A stretch of 64,000 nt of DNA from CALZKI01 sp964567585 (GTDB lineage Bacteria; Bacillota; Clostridia; Lachnospirales; Lachnospiraceae), in the NCBI GenBank assembly GCA_964567585.1, contig CAZMND010000001.1, positions 13,228 through 77,227 of the forward strand. The letters are read 5' to 3'. The notes beneath the pieces are model-generated. The model was not told where the DNA came from. It did no database searches and saw only the letters and a program-made list of their open reading frames with translations. The translations under genes were made by a program, and so were the position numbers. Each line of letters starts with the position of its first letter. Position 1 is the stretch's first letter. Positions 16,170 to 23,525 of this stretch are shown here, in pieces.

Positions 16170-16260
16170 ACTTTCATCTTCCTTTATATTTTTCCATAAC
16201 ATTTATTATAGCATTTTTCAATACACAGTTCCAGTAAGTACCCTGACGACAAACTAGAAA

Positions 16261-16680
16261 TTATACCCTTAGGTCTGATTTCACGTTTTGTACTCCCGAT
16301 GCAATCATCGTAATTTCCGAACTTACTTTTTGCGATAATCCACATTGCTTTACAGTACCGATAATTGCCGTCATAAACGGAACCCAACAAACAATCCAAC
16401 CAATTGCAAATCCCACAATTTTTCCTGTCCAATCACCGTCTGTGTAATTTACATATAATATATCTCCATTCATAGTACAATTTGCGGTGATTCCCTGTCC
16501 CAAACCTAATAATAAATTAATTCCACCACAATTCTTTTCTAATTTTACCTTTACACTGTTTGGTGCTATAGGTATCACCGTAACTGTAAATCCCTGTGCT
16601 ACAAAACTGTTCTTTAATCTTTCTGTCATATTATTTAAATTAAAATTCATTGGTACATTAAGTTTTAATACATCTGCCAT
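16261..16680 (-). CDS. Hypothetical protein with a C-terminal hydrophobic region
   Basis: A 139-residue protein with a soluble N-terminal half (VLKLNVPMNFNLNNMTERLK, then strand-like segments) and glycine-rich hydrophobic stretches near residues 62-72 and 88-112. Start ATG 16680 has AAAGGAG before it; an earlier ATG at 16707 lies inside the previous gene. It is the last gene of the long co-directional run from 35308, 13 bp after the LCP-like gene. No family recognised. Confidence 0.6.
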   Translation of the reverse strand: MADVLKLNVPMNFNLNNMTERLKNSFVAQGFTVTVIPIAPNSVKVKLEKNCGGINLLLGLGQGITANCTMNGDILYVNYTDGDWTGKIVGFAIGWIVCWVPFMTAIIGTVKQCGLSQKVSSEITMIASGVQNVKSDLRV

Positions 16681-16693
16681 TGTTATTTCTCCT

Positions 16694-17869
16694 TTAGTAC
16701 TCTGCAACTTTCTTTTTTATTTCCTCCGCAATACTCTGTACAGTCTGCGTAGGCTGATAATTATCCTTACTAAACAAAAATTGATGCACTAGTGCTACAC
16801 TCTGTGCTAAATCTGTCGGCCATAAACTTGTGCCATTTGAACCTAACACCTTACTCTCTGACAATTCCGACGATGGAAAAATCACATTTTTACTTATACC
16901 AGATACTCTAATCAGATTTACTAATTCCTGATACTCTTCCTTATCTAGCGAAGTGTAAAGATATTTTGTATACAAATCATCAAACGTATAGCTAACAAAA
17001 TCTTTATCCATAGTCATCAAGTTTAATGCCATATTATTTACTATTTCTTGTTGTCTTTCTGCCACATAATAACTGTTGTCCAACCCCCTTAAATTACCCA
17101 TACAATAAGCCAACGCTTGCGTACCATCTAAGTTTTGTATGCCTATATCCGGTAGTAACTCCATATTCTCTTCCATCTCATCCGGCAAATATTTTGTATA
17201 CTGTCTGTCATTCATCATTTCCAATTCATCCATATCAATATATGCATCTACTCCGCCTATATCATCAACCAATTTTTCCATTCCCTCAAACCCAATAGTA
17301 ATGAAATCCGTAATTGCCAAATCCATATTTCTGTTTAACATACCTAATGCAACTTCCGGTCCATAGTAATATCCATATTTGGCTTGTCCATATTTAGAAT
17401 TCTCGTCGATATTCCAGTACGTCATATACTGAACATTAACAAGTTTTATTTCTTCTGTTCTCTCATTTATGGAAAAAATCATAATTCCCTTACTTTTTGT
17501 ATCGGAATATAACATTCCGGTAGTAGAATCAACCATAAAAACCGCAATATTTTTATATGAATCATTTGGACTTGGTTCATCAAATACTTTTGTATAAATA
17601 TTTTTATCTCTATCTTCCACCACATCTTCCTGATTCAGAGTTGTATCTTCTTCACTTGACTCAATATTGTCTTCCACAACCAACTCATTCTCTATATTTT
17701 CGGTTTTGCTTTCTTTAGTTACATTCTCTTCTTCATCCTCAATGACGTTGCCCCCTTCCTCGTCATTTTCCTCGAAAAACATATTCCGATTCTTACTCAT
17801 ACATGCAGTCATACTTATCATTATTATAAGTACTAATATTAATCCTTTAATATATTTTGACTTTTTCAT
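16694..17869 (-). CDS. LytR-CpsA-Psr-like lipoprotein, catalytic arginines apparently lost
   Basis: Signal peptide with lipobox SMTAC (Cys near 23), an acidic linker to about residue 95, then an LCP-like domain: NIAVFMVDS, FSINERTEEIKLVNVQYMTYW, GPEVALGMLNRNMDLAITDFITIGFEGMEKLVDDIGGVDAYI, LDGTQALAYCMGN and AERQQEIVNNMA. LCP enzymes attach glycopolymers to peptidoglycan and are normally held by an N-terminal helix. Here the Arg-rich sites (R-S/T-D-T and I-P-R-D-T) read SKGI and QYMTY, so transferase activity is doubtful. It might bind polyprenyl or cell-wall ligands without catalysis (inference). Confidence 0.7.
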   Translation of the reverse strand: MKKSKYIKGLILVLIIMISMTACMSKNRNMFFEENDEEGGNVIEDEEENVTKESKTENIENELVVEDNIESSEEDTTLNQEDVVEDRDKNIYTKVFDEPSPNDSYKNIAVFMVDSTTGMLYSDTKSKGIMIFSINERTEEIKLVNVQYMTYWNIDENSKYGQAKYGYYYGPEVALGMLNRNMDLAITDFITIGFEGMEKLVDDIGGVDAYIDMDELEMMNDRQYTKYLPDEMEENMELLPDIGIQNLDGTQALAYCMGNLRGLDNSYYVAERQQEIVNNMALNLMTMDKDFVSYTFDDLYTKYLYTSLDKEEYQELVNLIRVSGISKNVIFPSSELSESKVLGSNGTSLWPTDLAQSVALVHQFLFSKDNYQPTQTVQSIAEEIKKKVAEY

Positions 17870-17881
17870 AAATTCACCTTC

Positions 17882-19219
17882 TTAAGAAATTTCATCGCTT
17901 GTCAAACGCATTGCACTACGTTTAAACATATTCTTACTCGCTAAGAATTCATCGACGTTATACATTTTGGGTTTTATATGCTTAACAGACTTTAATCCAT
18001 CAACAAATCCCAAATATTCCATTTCATTAATCTCATTTCCTTTGCAAAAATATTTTATTGTATAATTAATATAATCATCTGTCTCTTCAAATAATTTTAA
18101 ATACTCCTCTTCTAATACCTTCGCGCTAATATACCCATTTTCATCAACAACCAACTCGTATTTTACATATGTAAATTCTCCCGGATAACTAATATCTACA
18201 TAGAAAATATTAGGTTCGTCACTCCAGAAAATTTCATCACCCCAAAGCGTAATGACATTTTCCTCGCCCATAATACAAATTGATTTAGGGTTCCCAAGAA
18301 AAAACACTTCCGGAATACCGTCATTTGTCATATCAACTAATTGTTGATAATCATACATTTCCCCTGGTGCCTGCCACTGTTCTTTAAGAAAACTGTCCGG
18401 ATTAAATGCTATGTCCATATATTTTGCATACATATCGTCAATACGATTCGTATACTCTTCCTCACTTAACGTAGCATTACGGATAAAATCTGAATCATCG
18501 GCCTTTTTATAATCAATCTCTAACAATGACTCAAGGTCTTTTTTGCACTGTTTTTCATTTTCATTTAAAATAGCAAAAACAAACATTGTCTGCTGGTCAA
18601 TAGCCGGAACATAGACACCATATCCATTCATTTCATTTTCATCTTCATATTCATATATACTAATATCAAGATTACCTTCTCTGTAAAATACAACTTGTCC
18701 CTCTGATGTTTCCGATTCAAAAAGTTCGCCACCAAATCCAGATTCTATCGCTTCATAGGAACCATCGCCATAAGCTGCAATCATACTTTCGCCTTTGCCA
18801 TAAGAGAAAAATATAGCTTCCGTTCTGTTTTCAGCAGATAATTTTAAATATGCATTCTTCTCACCGCCATATGACTCTACATAAAATTCACTATCATACT
18901 TATCCGTTTCAAGTCTTCTTGGTACAACAGTCTGAATCAAATATTCATCTAACAAAAATTTTACAAACATATAATCTTTATCAATATACTCAAGAATTTT
19001 AAACTCTACACCATCAAACCAAATGGATGGACATTCTTTTTCAGTTATGCTATTATCTGATTCCGTTATCTGATTGTCATCATCATTTATTAAAAAATCA
19101 TTTTCCTCAGACAAACTTTCATATTCTTGATCCTGAACTGAATATTCACCTTTAGAACATGCACACAACAATACAGAAATTATACACATTACTATCAAAA
19201 CTCGTATTCTTTTAGACAT
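17882..19219 (-). CDS. Hypothetical lipoprotein (445 residues)
   Basis: Signal peptide with lipobox LLCAC (Cys near 21), then an acidic, Ser/Asp/Glu-rich linker and a globular region. Two parts can be seen: an N-terminal domain with WFDGVEFKILEYIDKDYMFVKFLLDE and VFYREGNLDISIYEYEDENE, and a C-terminal domain (about 285-430) with YDYQQLVDMTNDGIPEVFFL, which resembles calcium-binding repeat-like modules in Clostridial lipoproteins. I do not recognise the family. Attached to the outer face of the membrane, it sits between two other lipoprotein genes of the phospho-signalling operon. Confidence 0.65.
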   Translation of the reverse strand: MSKRIRVLIVMCIISVLLCACSKGEYSVQDQEYESLSEENDFLINDDDNQITESDNSITEKECPSIWFDGVEFKILEYIDKDYMFVKFLLDEYLIQTVVPRRLETDKYDSEFYVESYGGEKNAYLKLSAENRTEAIFFSYGKGESMIAAYGDGSYEAIESGFGGELFESETSEGQVVFYREGNLDISIYEYEDENEMNGYGVYVPAIDQQTMFVFAILNENEKQCKKDLESLLEIDYKKADDSDFIRNATLSEEEYTNRIDDMYAKYMDIAFNPDSFLKEQWQAPGEMYDYQQLVDMTNDGIPEVFFLGNPKSICIMGEENVITLWGDEIFWSDEPNIFYVDISYPGEFTYVKYELVVDENGYISAKVLEEEYLKLFEETDDYINYTIKYFCKGNEINEMEYLGFVDGLKSVKHIKPKMYNVDEFLASKNMFKRSAMRLTSDEIS

Positions 19220-19240
19220 AAGTTTTCCTCCTAAAAGTAG

Positions 19241-21061
19241 TTAATATTCTGAATCAACATAATCTATGAAATCTTCAAAATCATTATCTTCTATGCCCTG
19301 TTCCCACTGCTTTTTAAGCCAAAAATGAACAAGTCCACTTACCACATCTTCCTCATATAATTTTTCAATATAATCTATATCCGTGTTTTTATAGAACGAA
19401 CCAGCCCATTCCTTTTCTACTCCCGAAATAAATGCCGAAATATTTTTATGTGCAACGACTTTTTCTGCCAAATCAACAGTTAACGTATCTTTCACCTCTT
19501 TTGCTAAATCTTTTGGTAAAAATACAGTCTGTATTTCATTCAAATCTAATAATGATTCATAATCAAAATTCGTTGCAAAGCAATCTAAATAACATACTTG
19601 CAAATTTTTCATTTCCTCAAAAGATGCCTTTTTTGATGATTCCCAGACAACTTCTTTTCCTTGCAAACATAAATATTTAATAGTTTGACTTTTTAAAACA
19701 CTTTCCAATTCTCCTGAAGCCCCATCAATAAATAATGTTTCCAGAGAAGACATATCTTCAATGTTTTCATAGCAGTCATAATTTCCGACTATCACATTGT
19801 TATCACGGTAAAGTTTTAAATCAGATAAAGAACATACCTCTTTACCTAAATTTCCCCAATAAATTTGATTATCCTCATCGTTTTTTCCATAAGTATACAA
19901 ACCAAGTGTAAGTTCTTTAACATCCTTTAATTTGCTAATGAAGTCAGCCGATGACGGACTACAATTGTCTAAGGATACTTCGCGCAGTTCTTTACATTTA
20001 GCAATGTCCGATAAATCCCCTTGAAATCCACATAAATTCAGCACTTGCAAATATTCAAACTCTGCTAATGTATCCAGATTTCTTGGTTCTACACCTACAT
20101 AATTAACGCTACCATCTGTAGGTGTTATTGCCTTATATCCTGACACTCCATTGATTGATAAAGTAACTAAGTTATCAAATCTTTCTAATACAGAAAAATC
20201 AAAATATTCTCCTTGATATTTAATAATAATATCTTCTGTATTATCACTAAGCATACTCAATTTCTCAATGATCTCTTCTTCATTGCCTTCTAATACAGGG
20301 AAAACGCCTTCATAACCATCCCCATATGAAATACTATCGAAATCTTTATACATAGTTTCATATCCTTCAAAATCATAATCCCACGAATCATTATACTCAG
20401 CTGCATCACTAACGTTATACACAAGCCTTGTTCCAAAACCAGCTGCATAAATACATTCTTTATTCATATAGTCATCATCTGCTTGATAAAATTCAATATC
20501 TTTATTTCTCGTCTCAGCCAGCATAGCCTCTTTCATATGTTCATCTACGTACATTCCCAAATCCAAATATTCTAATTTAGGTAATTCAGCTAATATATCA
20601 GCCCAATATTTATATCCAAGATTACCAATACTTCTTGTATTCTTTATTCCAAGATTACATGGCACACTTAGTTTCTTTAATTTTTTACAGTTTGTAATCG
20701 CTTCTAAATTAGCTATCGTATCACAATGTATATACATATTCAGAGTTAACTCCTCTAAATTAGTAAAATATTGTAAATCCGTTAAATCTACATATCCTGT
20801 ATAAACCGGAAGTTGCCTATCATCCAATATAGTAGGATTATAAGCGCTACTGATAACTAATTCTTCAATCTCTGCAACTTCTTCATATGTAATTTCTTCA
20901 TCCCAGTCTATTCCCAACTCTTCTCTAACGCAGCGTTCTACCAGAAAATCTTCAAATTCCATTGTTCCTGTTTTTTTGACACTTCCATTCGAGCAACCAA
21001 TGATTCCAAAACATGATACTACCATCAATACTACTGCCAAATATCTATACTTGAATTTCAT
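19241..21061 (-). CDS. Leucine-rich-repeat-like lipoprotein (606 residues)
   Basis: Signal peptide with lipobox IIGC (Cys near 23). The body shows LRR-like units such as YVDLTDLQYFTNLEELTLNM, IANLEAITNCKKLKKLSV, VLERFDNLVTLSINGV, TLAEFEYLQVLNLCGF, DIAKCKELREVSLDNC and DMSSLETLFIDGA, with spacing of about 22 residues and insertions between. Such proteins usually bind other proteins. Start ATG 21061 has GAGGAG before it. Likely faces outward and could sense envelope ligands for the linked kinases (inference). Confidence 0.72.
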   Translation of the reverse strand: MKFKYRYLAVVLMVVSCFGIIGCSNGSVKKTGTMEFEDFLVERCVREELGIDWDEEITYEEVAEIEELVISSAYNPTILDDRQLPVYTGYVDLTDLQYFTNLEELTLNMYIHCDTIANLEAITNCKKLKKLSVPCNLGIKNTRSIGNLGYKYWADILAELPKLEYLDLGMYVDEHMKEAMLAETRNKDIEFYQADDDYMNKECIYAAGFGTRLVYNVSDAAEYNDSWDYDFEGYETMYKDFDSISYGDGYEGVFPVLEGNEEEIIEKLSMLSDNTEDIIIKYQGEYFDFSVLERFDNLVTLSINGVSGYKAITPTDGSVNYVGVEPRNLDTLAEFEYLQVLNLCGFQGDLSDIAKCKELREVSLDNCSPSSADFISKLKDVKELTLGLYTYGKNDEDNQIYWGNLGKEVCSLSDLKLYRDNNVIVGNYDCYENIEDMSSLETLFIDGASGELESVLKSQTIKYLCLQGKEVVWESSKKASFEEMKNLQVCYLDCFATNFDYESLLDLNEIQTVFLPKDLAKEVKDTLTVDLAEKVVAHKNISAFISGVEKEWAGSFYKNTDIDYIEKLYEEDVVSGLVHFWLKKQWEQGIEDNDFEDFIDYVDSEY

Positions 21062-21079
21062 CTATCTATTCTCCTCGTA

Positions 21080-21317
21080 TTATTTTATTTCTTCAGTCAC
21101 ATATCCAACCTTGTCATATTCACCTGTTCCTTTTGTATAAAAATATGTGTTTTCTTCATCTAATAAAATAATTCCATCTCTGCAACAAGGAATATATGCA
21201 AACTGATATGTATGTACTTCATGCAACTTATCCCTCGACTGTCAAATACTTTGAAACCTCGTTAAAATAAATATCGGGGCACATTGAAATATTGTAATTA
21301 CGTACAAATCTTGCCAT
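21080..21317 (-). pseudogene. Small gene split by a frameshift
   Basis: ATG 21317, with GGAGG six bases before, opens MARFVRNYNISMCPDIYFNE and then hits TAA after 29 codons. A second frame directly continues with DKLHEVHTYQFAYIPCCRDG and IILLDEENTYFYTKGTG to TAA at 21082-21080. Adding one G in the GAGGGATAAG stretch joins them into about 78 residues (VEG-DKLHEV). The ribosome site and good codons on both sides suggest a recent one-base deletion or sequence error. Family unknown. Confidence 0.6.
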
Positions 21318-21333
21318 CTCGTTCCTCCACTTT

Positions 21334-21924
21334 CTAAATATTCTCGTCTCCTAAAAACATTTTCCGTTGCTTTTTGCTCAGAATATATTTACCTTTTCTA
21401 TCCTTTACTTTTCCGAGTACAATAAAGAGTGCCAACAACATACCAATCACAGGTAAAACACCCATAAATTGCAATTTATCATATATTATTAAAGCAAAAT
21501 TTAAAACAAATGCTAAAATGCCTAATATCGGTCTTCCAAGGAAAAAGAATGGCAATCCAAACGAAACGCCCAAGCAGGATAATAACGCCTCTGACTGTTT
21601 TATTTCAGAAACACCCACACTGTATTTGTCCTTTAGTTTCTGCATTTTCTCCAAATCGCACTGATGCTGTTCATGAATAGCATCTAAAACATCTAAATTA
21701 TCATTTATATTTTTAAATGTTTTTTGTTTAACGTTATATGCTCTCTGACATGCACCACACACAACAAATGTTGAATTAGTAAAACATAACCACGGAATAA
21801 ACATAATTGTAGACTTTGTCTTATTTTTCACCTTAATATATGTACTTCTTCGACCACAATTCGGACAAGCCACATTATCAATGGTTCCGCAGGATTTATT
21901 ATAAGTCTCAATGCTATATATCAT
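21334..21924 (-). CDS. Zinc-ribbon membrane protein (196 residues)
   Basis: N-terminal zinc-binding pairs CPNCGRR and CGAC (about residues 20-60) surround a short hydrophobic stretch IMFIPWLCF; a charged helix follows (about 75-105), then two or three membrane helices (about 112-170) and a basic tail. No family recognised. The same zinc ribbon habit occurs in other proteins of the locus. It lies between two very small genes in the operon. Confidence 0.62.
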   Translation of the reverse strand: MIYSIETYNKSCGTIDNVACPNCGRRSTYIKVKNKTKSTIMFIPWLCFTNSTFVVCGACQRAYNVKQKTFKNINDNLDVLDAIHEQHQCDLEKMQKLKDKYSVGVSEIKQSEALLSCLGVSFGLPFFFLGRPILGILAFVLNFALIIYDKLQFMGVLPVIGMLLALFIVLGKVKDRKGKYILSKKQRKMFLGDENI

Positions 21925-21938
21925 TTTATGCCTCTTTC

Positions 21939-22079
21939 TTACTGCTTTATCAGGTTAACAATATCATCAAACGAACTGTCTGTAATTCCTTCAGCACATT
22001 GCTTTTTATTCCAATAATACCCGATTCCACAAAACACATTCGCATCATAAAGCTTTAACCATAATTTATTTTTGTCCAT
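21939..22079 (-). CDS. Very small protein (46 residues) in the FHA/kinase operon
   Basis: ATG 22079 starts MDKNKLWLKLYDANVFCGIG and the frame ends at 21939. It fills the gap between the membrane FHA gene (stop 22093) and the zinc-ribbon gene (start 21924) with spacings of 13-14 bp, which is why I consider it real. The ribosome site is weak. No known family; two cysteines and an amphipathic C-terminus are visible. Confidence 0.45.
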   Translation of the reverse strand: MDKNKLWLKLYDANVFCGIGYYWNKKQCAEGITDSSFDDIVNLIKQ

Positions 22080-22092
22080 CTACTTTATTTCT

Positions 22093-22893
22093 CTACTCCA
22101 GCACAAAAACATTTTTATCGTCTATACTCAATATTTCACCTGCTTTAAATTCATTCAACTCATTTGCTTTCAGTCGTTTTCCGTCTGCCCTAAACGTTCC
22201 ATTGGTAGAAAAATCGAATACTTTATACACTTCATTGTCGGCATCGTACGAAATACTGCAGTGCTGTCGGCTGATTCTTTCACCACTGTAAATCAACTGA
22301 CACGTTTCTTTGTCCCGGCCCAAAACAATAGGCGCTTTTCCAACAACCACTCGTGCACCTGCATATTCACCTGACAAACACGTAATTGCACCTTCTTTAA
22401 TGACTTTAACTATATCTTTTTTCTTCTTTTTGTCACATATCAAAAGAACAATGCAAAGAATAACAACCGCCACAGCCGCATCTATATATCCCCATACTCC
22501 TATACCCACGCTAGCTTTATAAAAGCTATTGCCGTCTGCAAATTGGTTTTTCCATACGCCTACACAATATCCCCACCAGCTGCATTGAATGATACTAAGA
22601 ATCATAGCAATCACTGTTGCAAACTTCTTTTTTATCCAGATAAGCACGCATATCAACACATTTAATACAAGATGCACGATAATTATAATGCGGAATAAAT
22701 CAAGTGCTTCTTTTTCACCTACAATCTCCATTCCGATATCATATAAACTGTTTGTATCTAACATATCTGCAAAGCTGGCAGACATCTCTACACCAATTGT
22801 TTTAACCGTGAGAATTGGTAAAAAAGTGCATATACACGAAAGTATAATAAAGCAGGTTAATATTAAGCGAAATACTCTTACTTTATTTTTCAT
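22093..22893 (-). CDS. Four-span membrane protein with C-terminal FHA domain
   Basis: Membrane helices at about residues 8-30, 64-86, 90-112 and 132-156 are followed by a Lys-rich stretch and a cytoplasmic FHA domain (about 180-266). The FHA has VLGRD, ISRQHC and FSTNGTF, so the phosphothreonine-binding residues are intact. Likely recruits phosphorylated partners to the membrane. It overlaps the preceding FHA gene by 11 bp. Confidence 0.8.
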   Translation of the reverse strand: MKNKVRVFRLILTCFIILSCICTFLPILTVKTIGVEMSASFADMLDTNSLYDIGMEIVGEKEALDLFRIIIIVHLVLNVLICVLIWIKKKFATVIAMILSIIQCSWWGYCVGVWKNQFADGNSFYKASVGIGVWGYIDAAVAVVILCIVLLICDKKKKKDIVKVIKEGAITCLSGEYAGARVVVGKAPIVLGRDKETCQLIYSGERISRQHCSISYDADNEVYKVFDFSTNGTFRADGKRLKANELNEFKAGEILSIDDKNVFVLE

Positions 22894-23500
22894 CCATTAT
22901 GTCCTCCCAACAGAACTGCTCATCGCAGCATGGGATTAACATAAGTTTTGTATCTCCGATTAATAAAATATCATTCTTTTTCATCTGCTGATTATTAAGC
23001 ACAACCTCATCATTCAAATAGAATAATTCTTTTGATTCACCCGGCTGTGCAATAAACATTCTTGATTTTGGCTCGTAAATCAAAATCGCATGCTTATTCC
23101 TAGAAACTTTATTATCTTTTGCGAGAACAACGTCCATATCCTTTGCACGGCCGATAAAGTTTTTACCGCTTGTTAAAGCAAAACATTCACCAAAAGTTTC
23201 ACCATTTACGCCAACAAGCCAGCCAACACATGGTTCAGAACCGGCCGCATCATCATAAAAGCGAACTGTTTTTCCCATATCATCATCATCTGCAATACTT
23301 GTTGTTGAAGCAGCCACAGCATCTTTCAAACTTAAAGTTTCATTAGTTGCCGTCTGAACAGTATTTCTTTCCTCACCTTTTACTTCGTGTTCGATTGAGA
23401 TAGTCACTTCTCTGTCGTCCTCATTCGGAGCACAGTGCGGGCACTGTGTAAATTTGTCTCCATCATAAAAATGTCCTCTGTCACATCTAACTAAATTCAT
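22883..23500 (-). CDS. Zinc-ribbon FHA-domain protein
   Basis: N-terminal zinc pattern (C-x2-GHFYDGDKFTQCPHC), an acidic/Thr-rich linker ending DDDDMGKTVRFYDD, then an FHA domain (about 108-200) with FIGRA and SRNKH. Homologue of the protein at 1417; the shared D-rich T-V segment recalls the phospho-threonine site before the FHA domain in GarA/OdhI-type proteins (family knowledge), and could be modified by the PASTA kinase downstream (inference). Start follows AGGAGG. Confidence 0.85.
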   Translation of the reverse strand: MNLVRCDRGHFYDGDKFTQCPHCAPNEDDREVTISIEHEVKGEERNTVQTATNETLSLKDAVAASTTSIADDDDMGKTVRFYDDAAGSEPCVGWLVGVNGETFGECFALTSGKNFIGRAKDMDVVLAKDNKVSRNKHAILIYEPKSRMFIAQPGESKELFYLNDEVVLNNQQMKKNDILLIGDTKLMLIPCCDEQFCWEDIMDEK

Positions 23501-23525
23501 ATTTGTATCCTCCTGTTATGTATAA

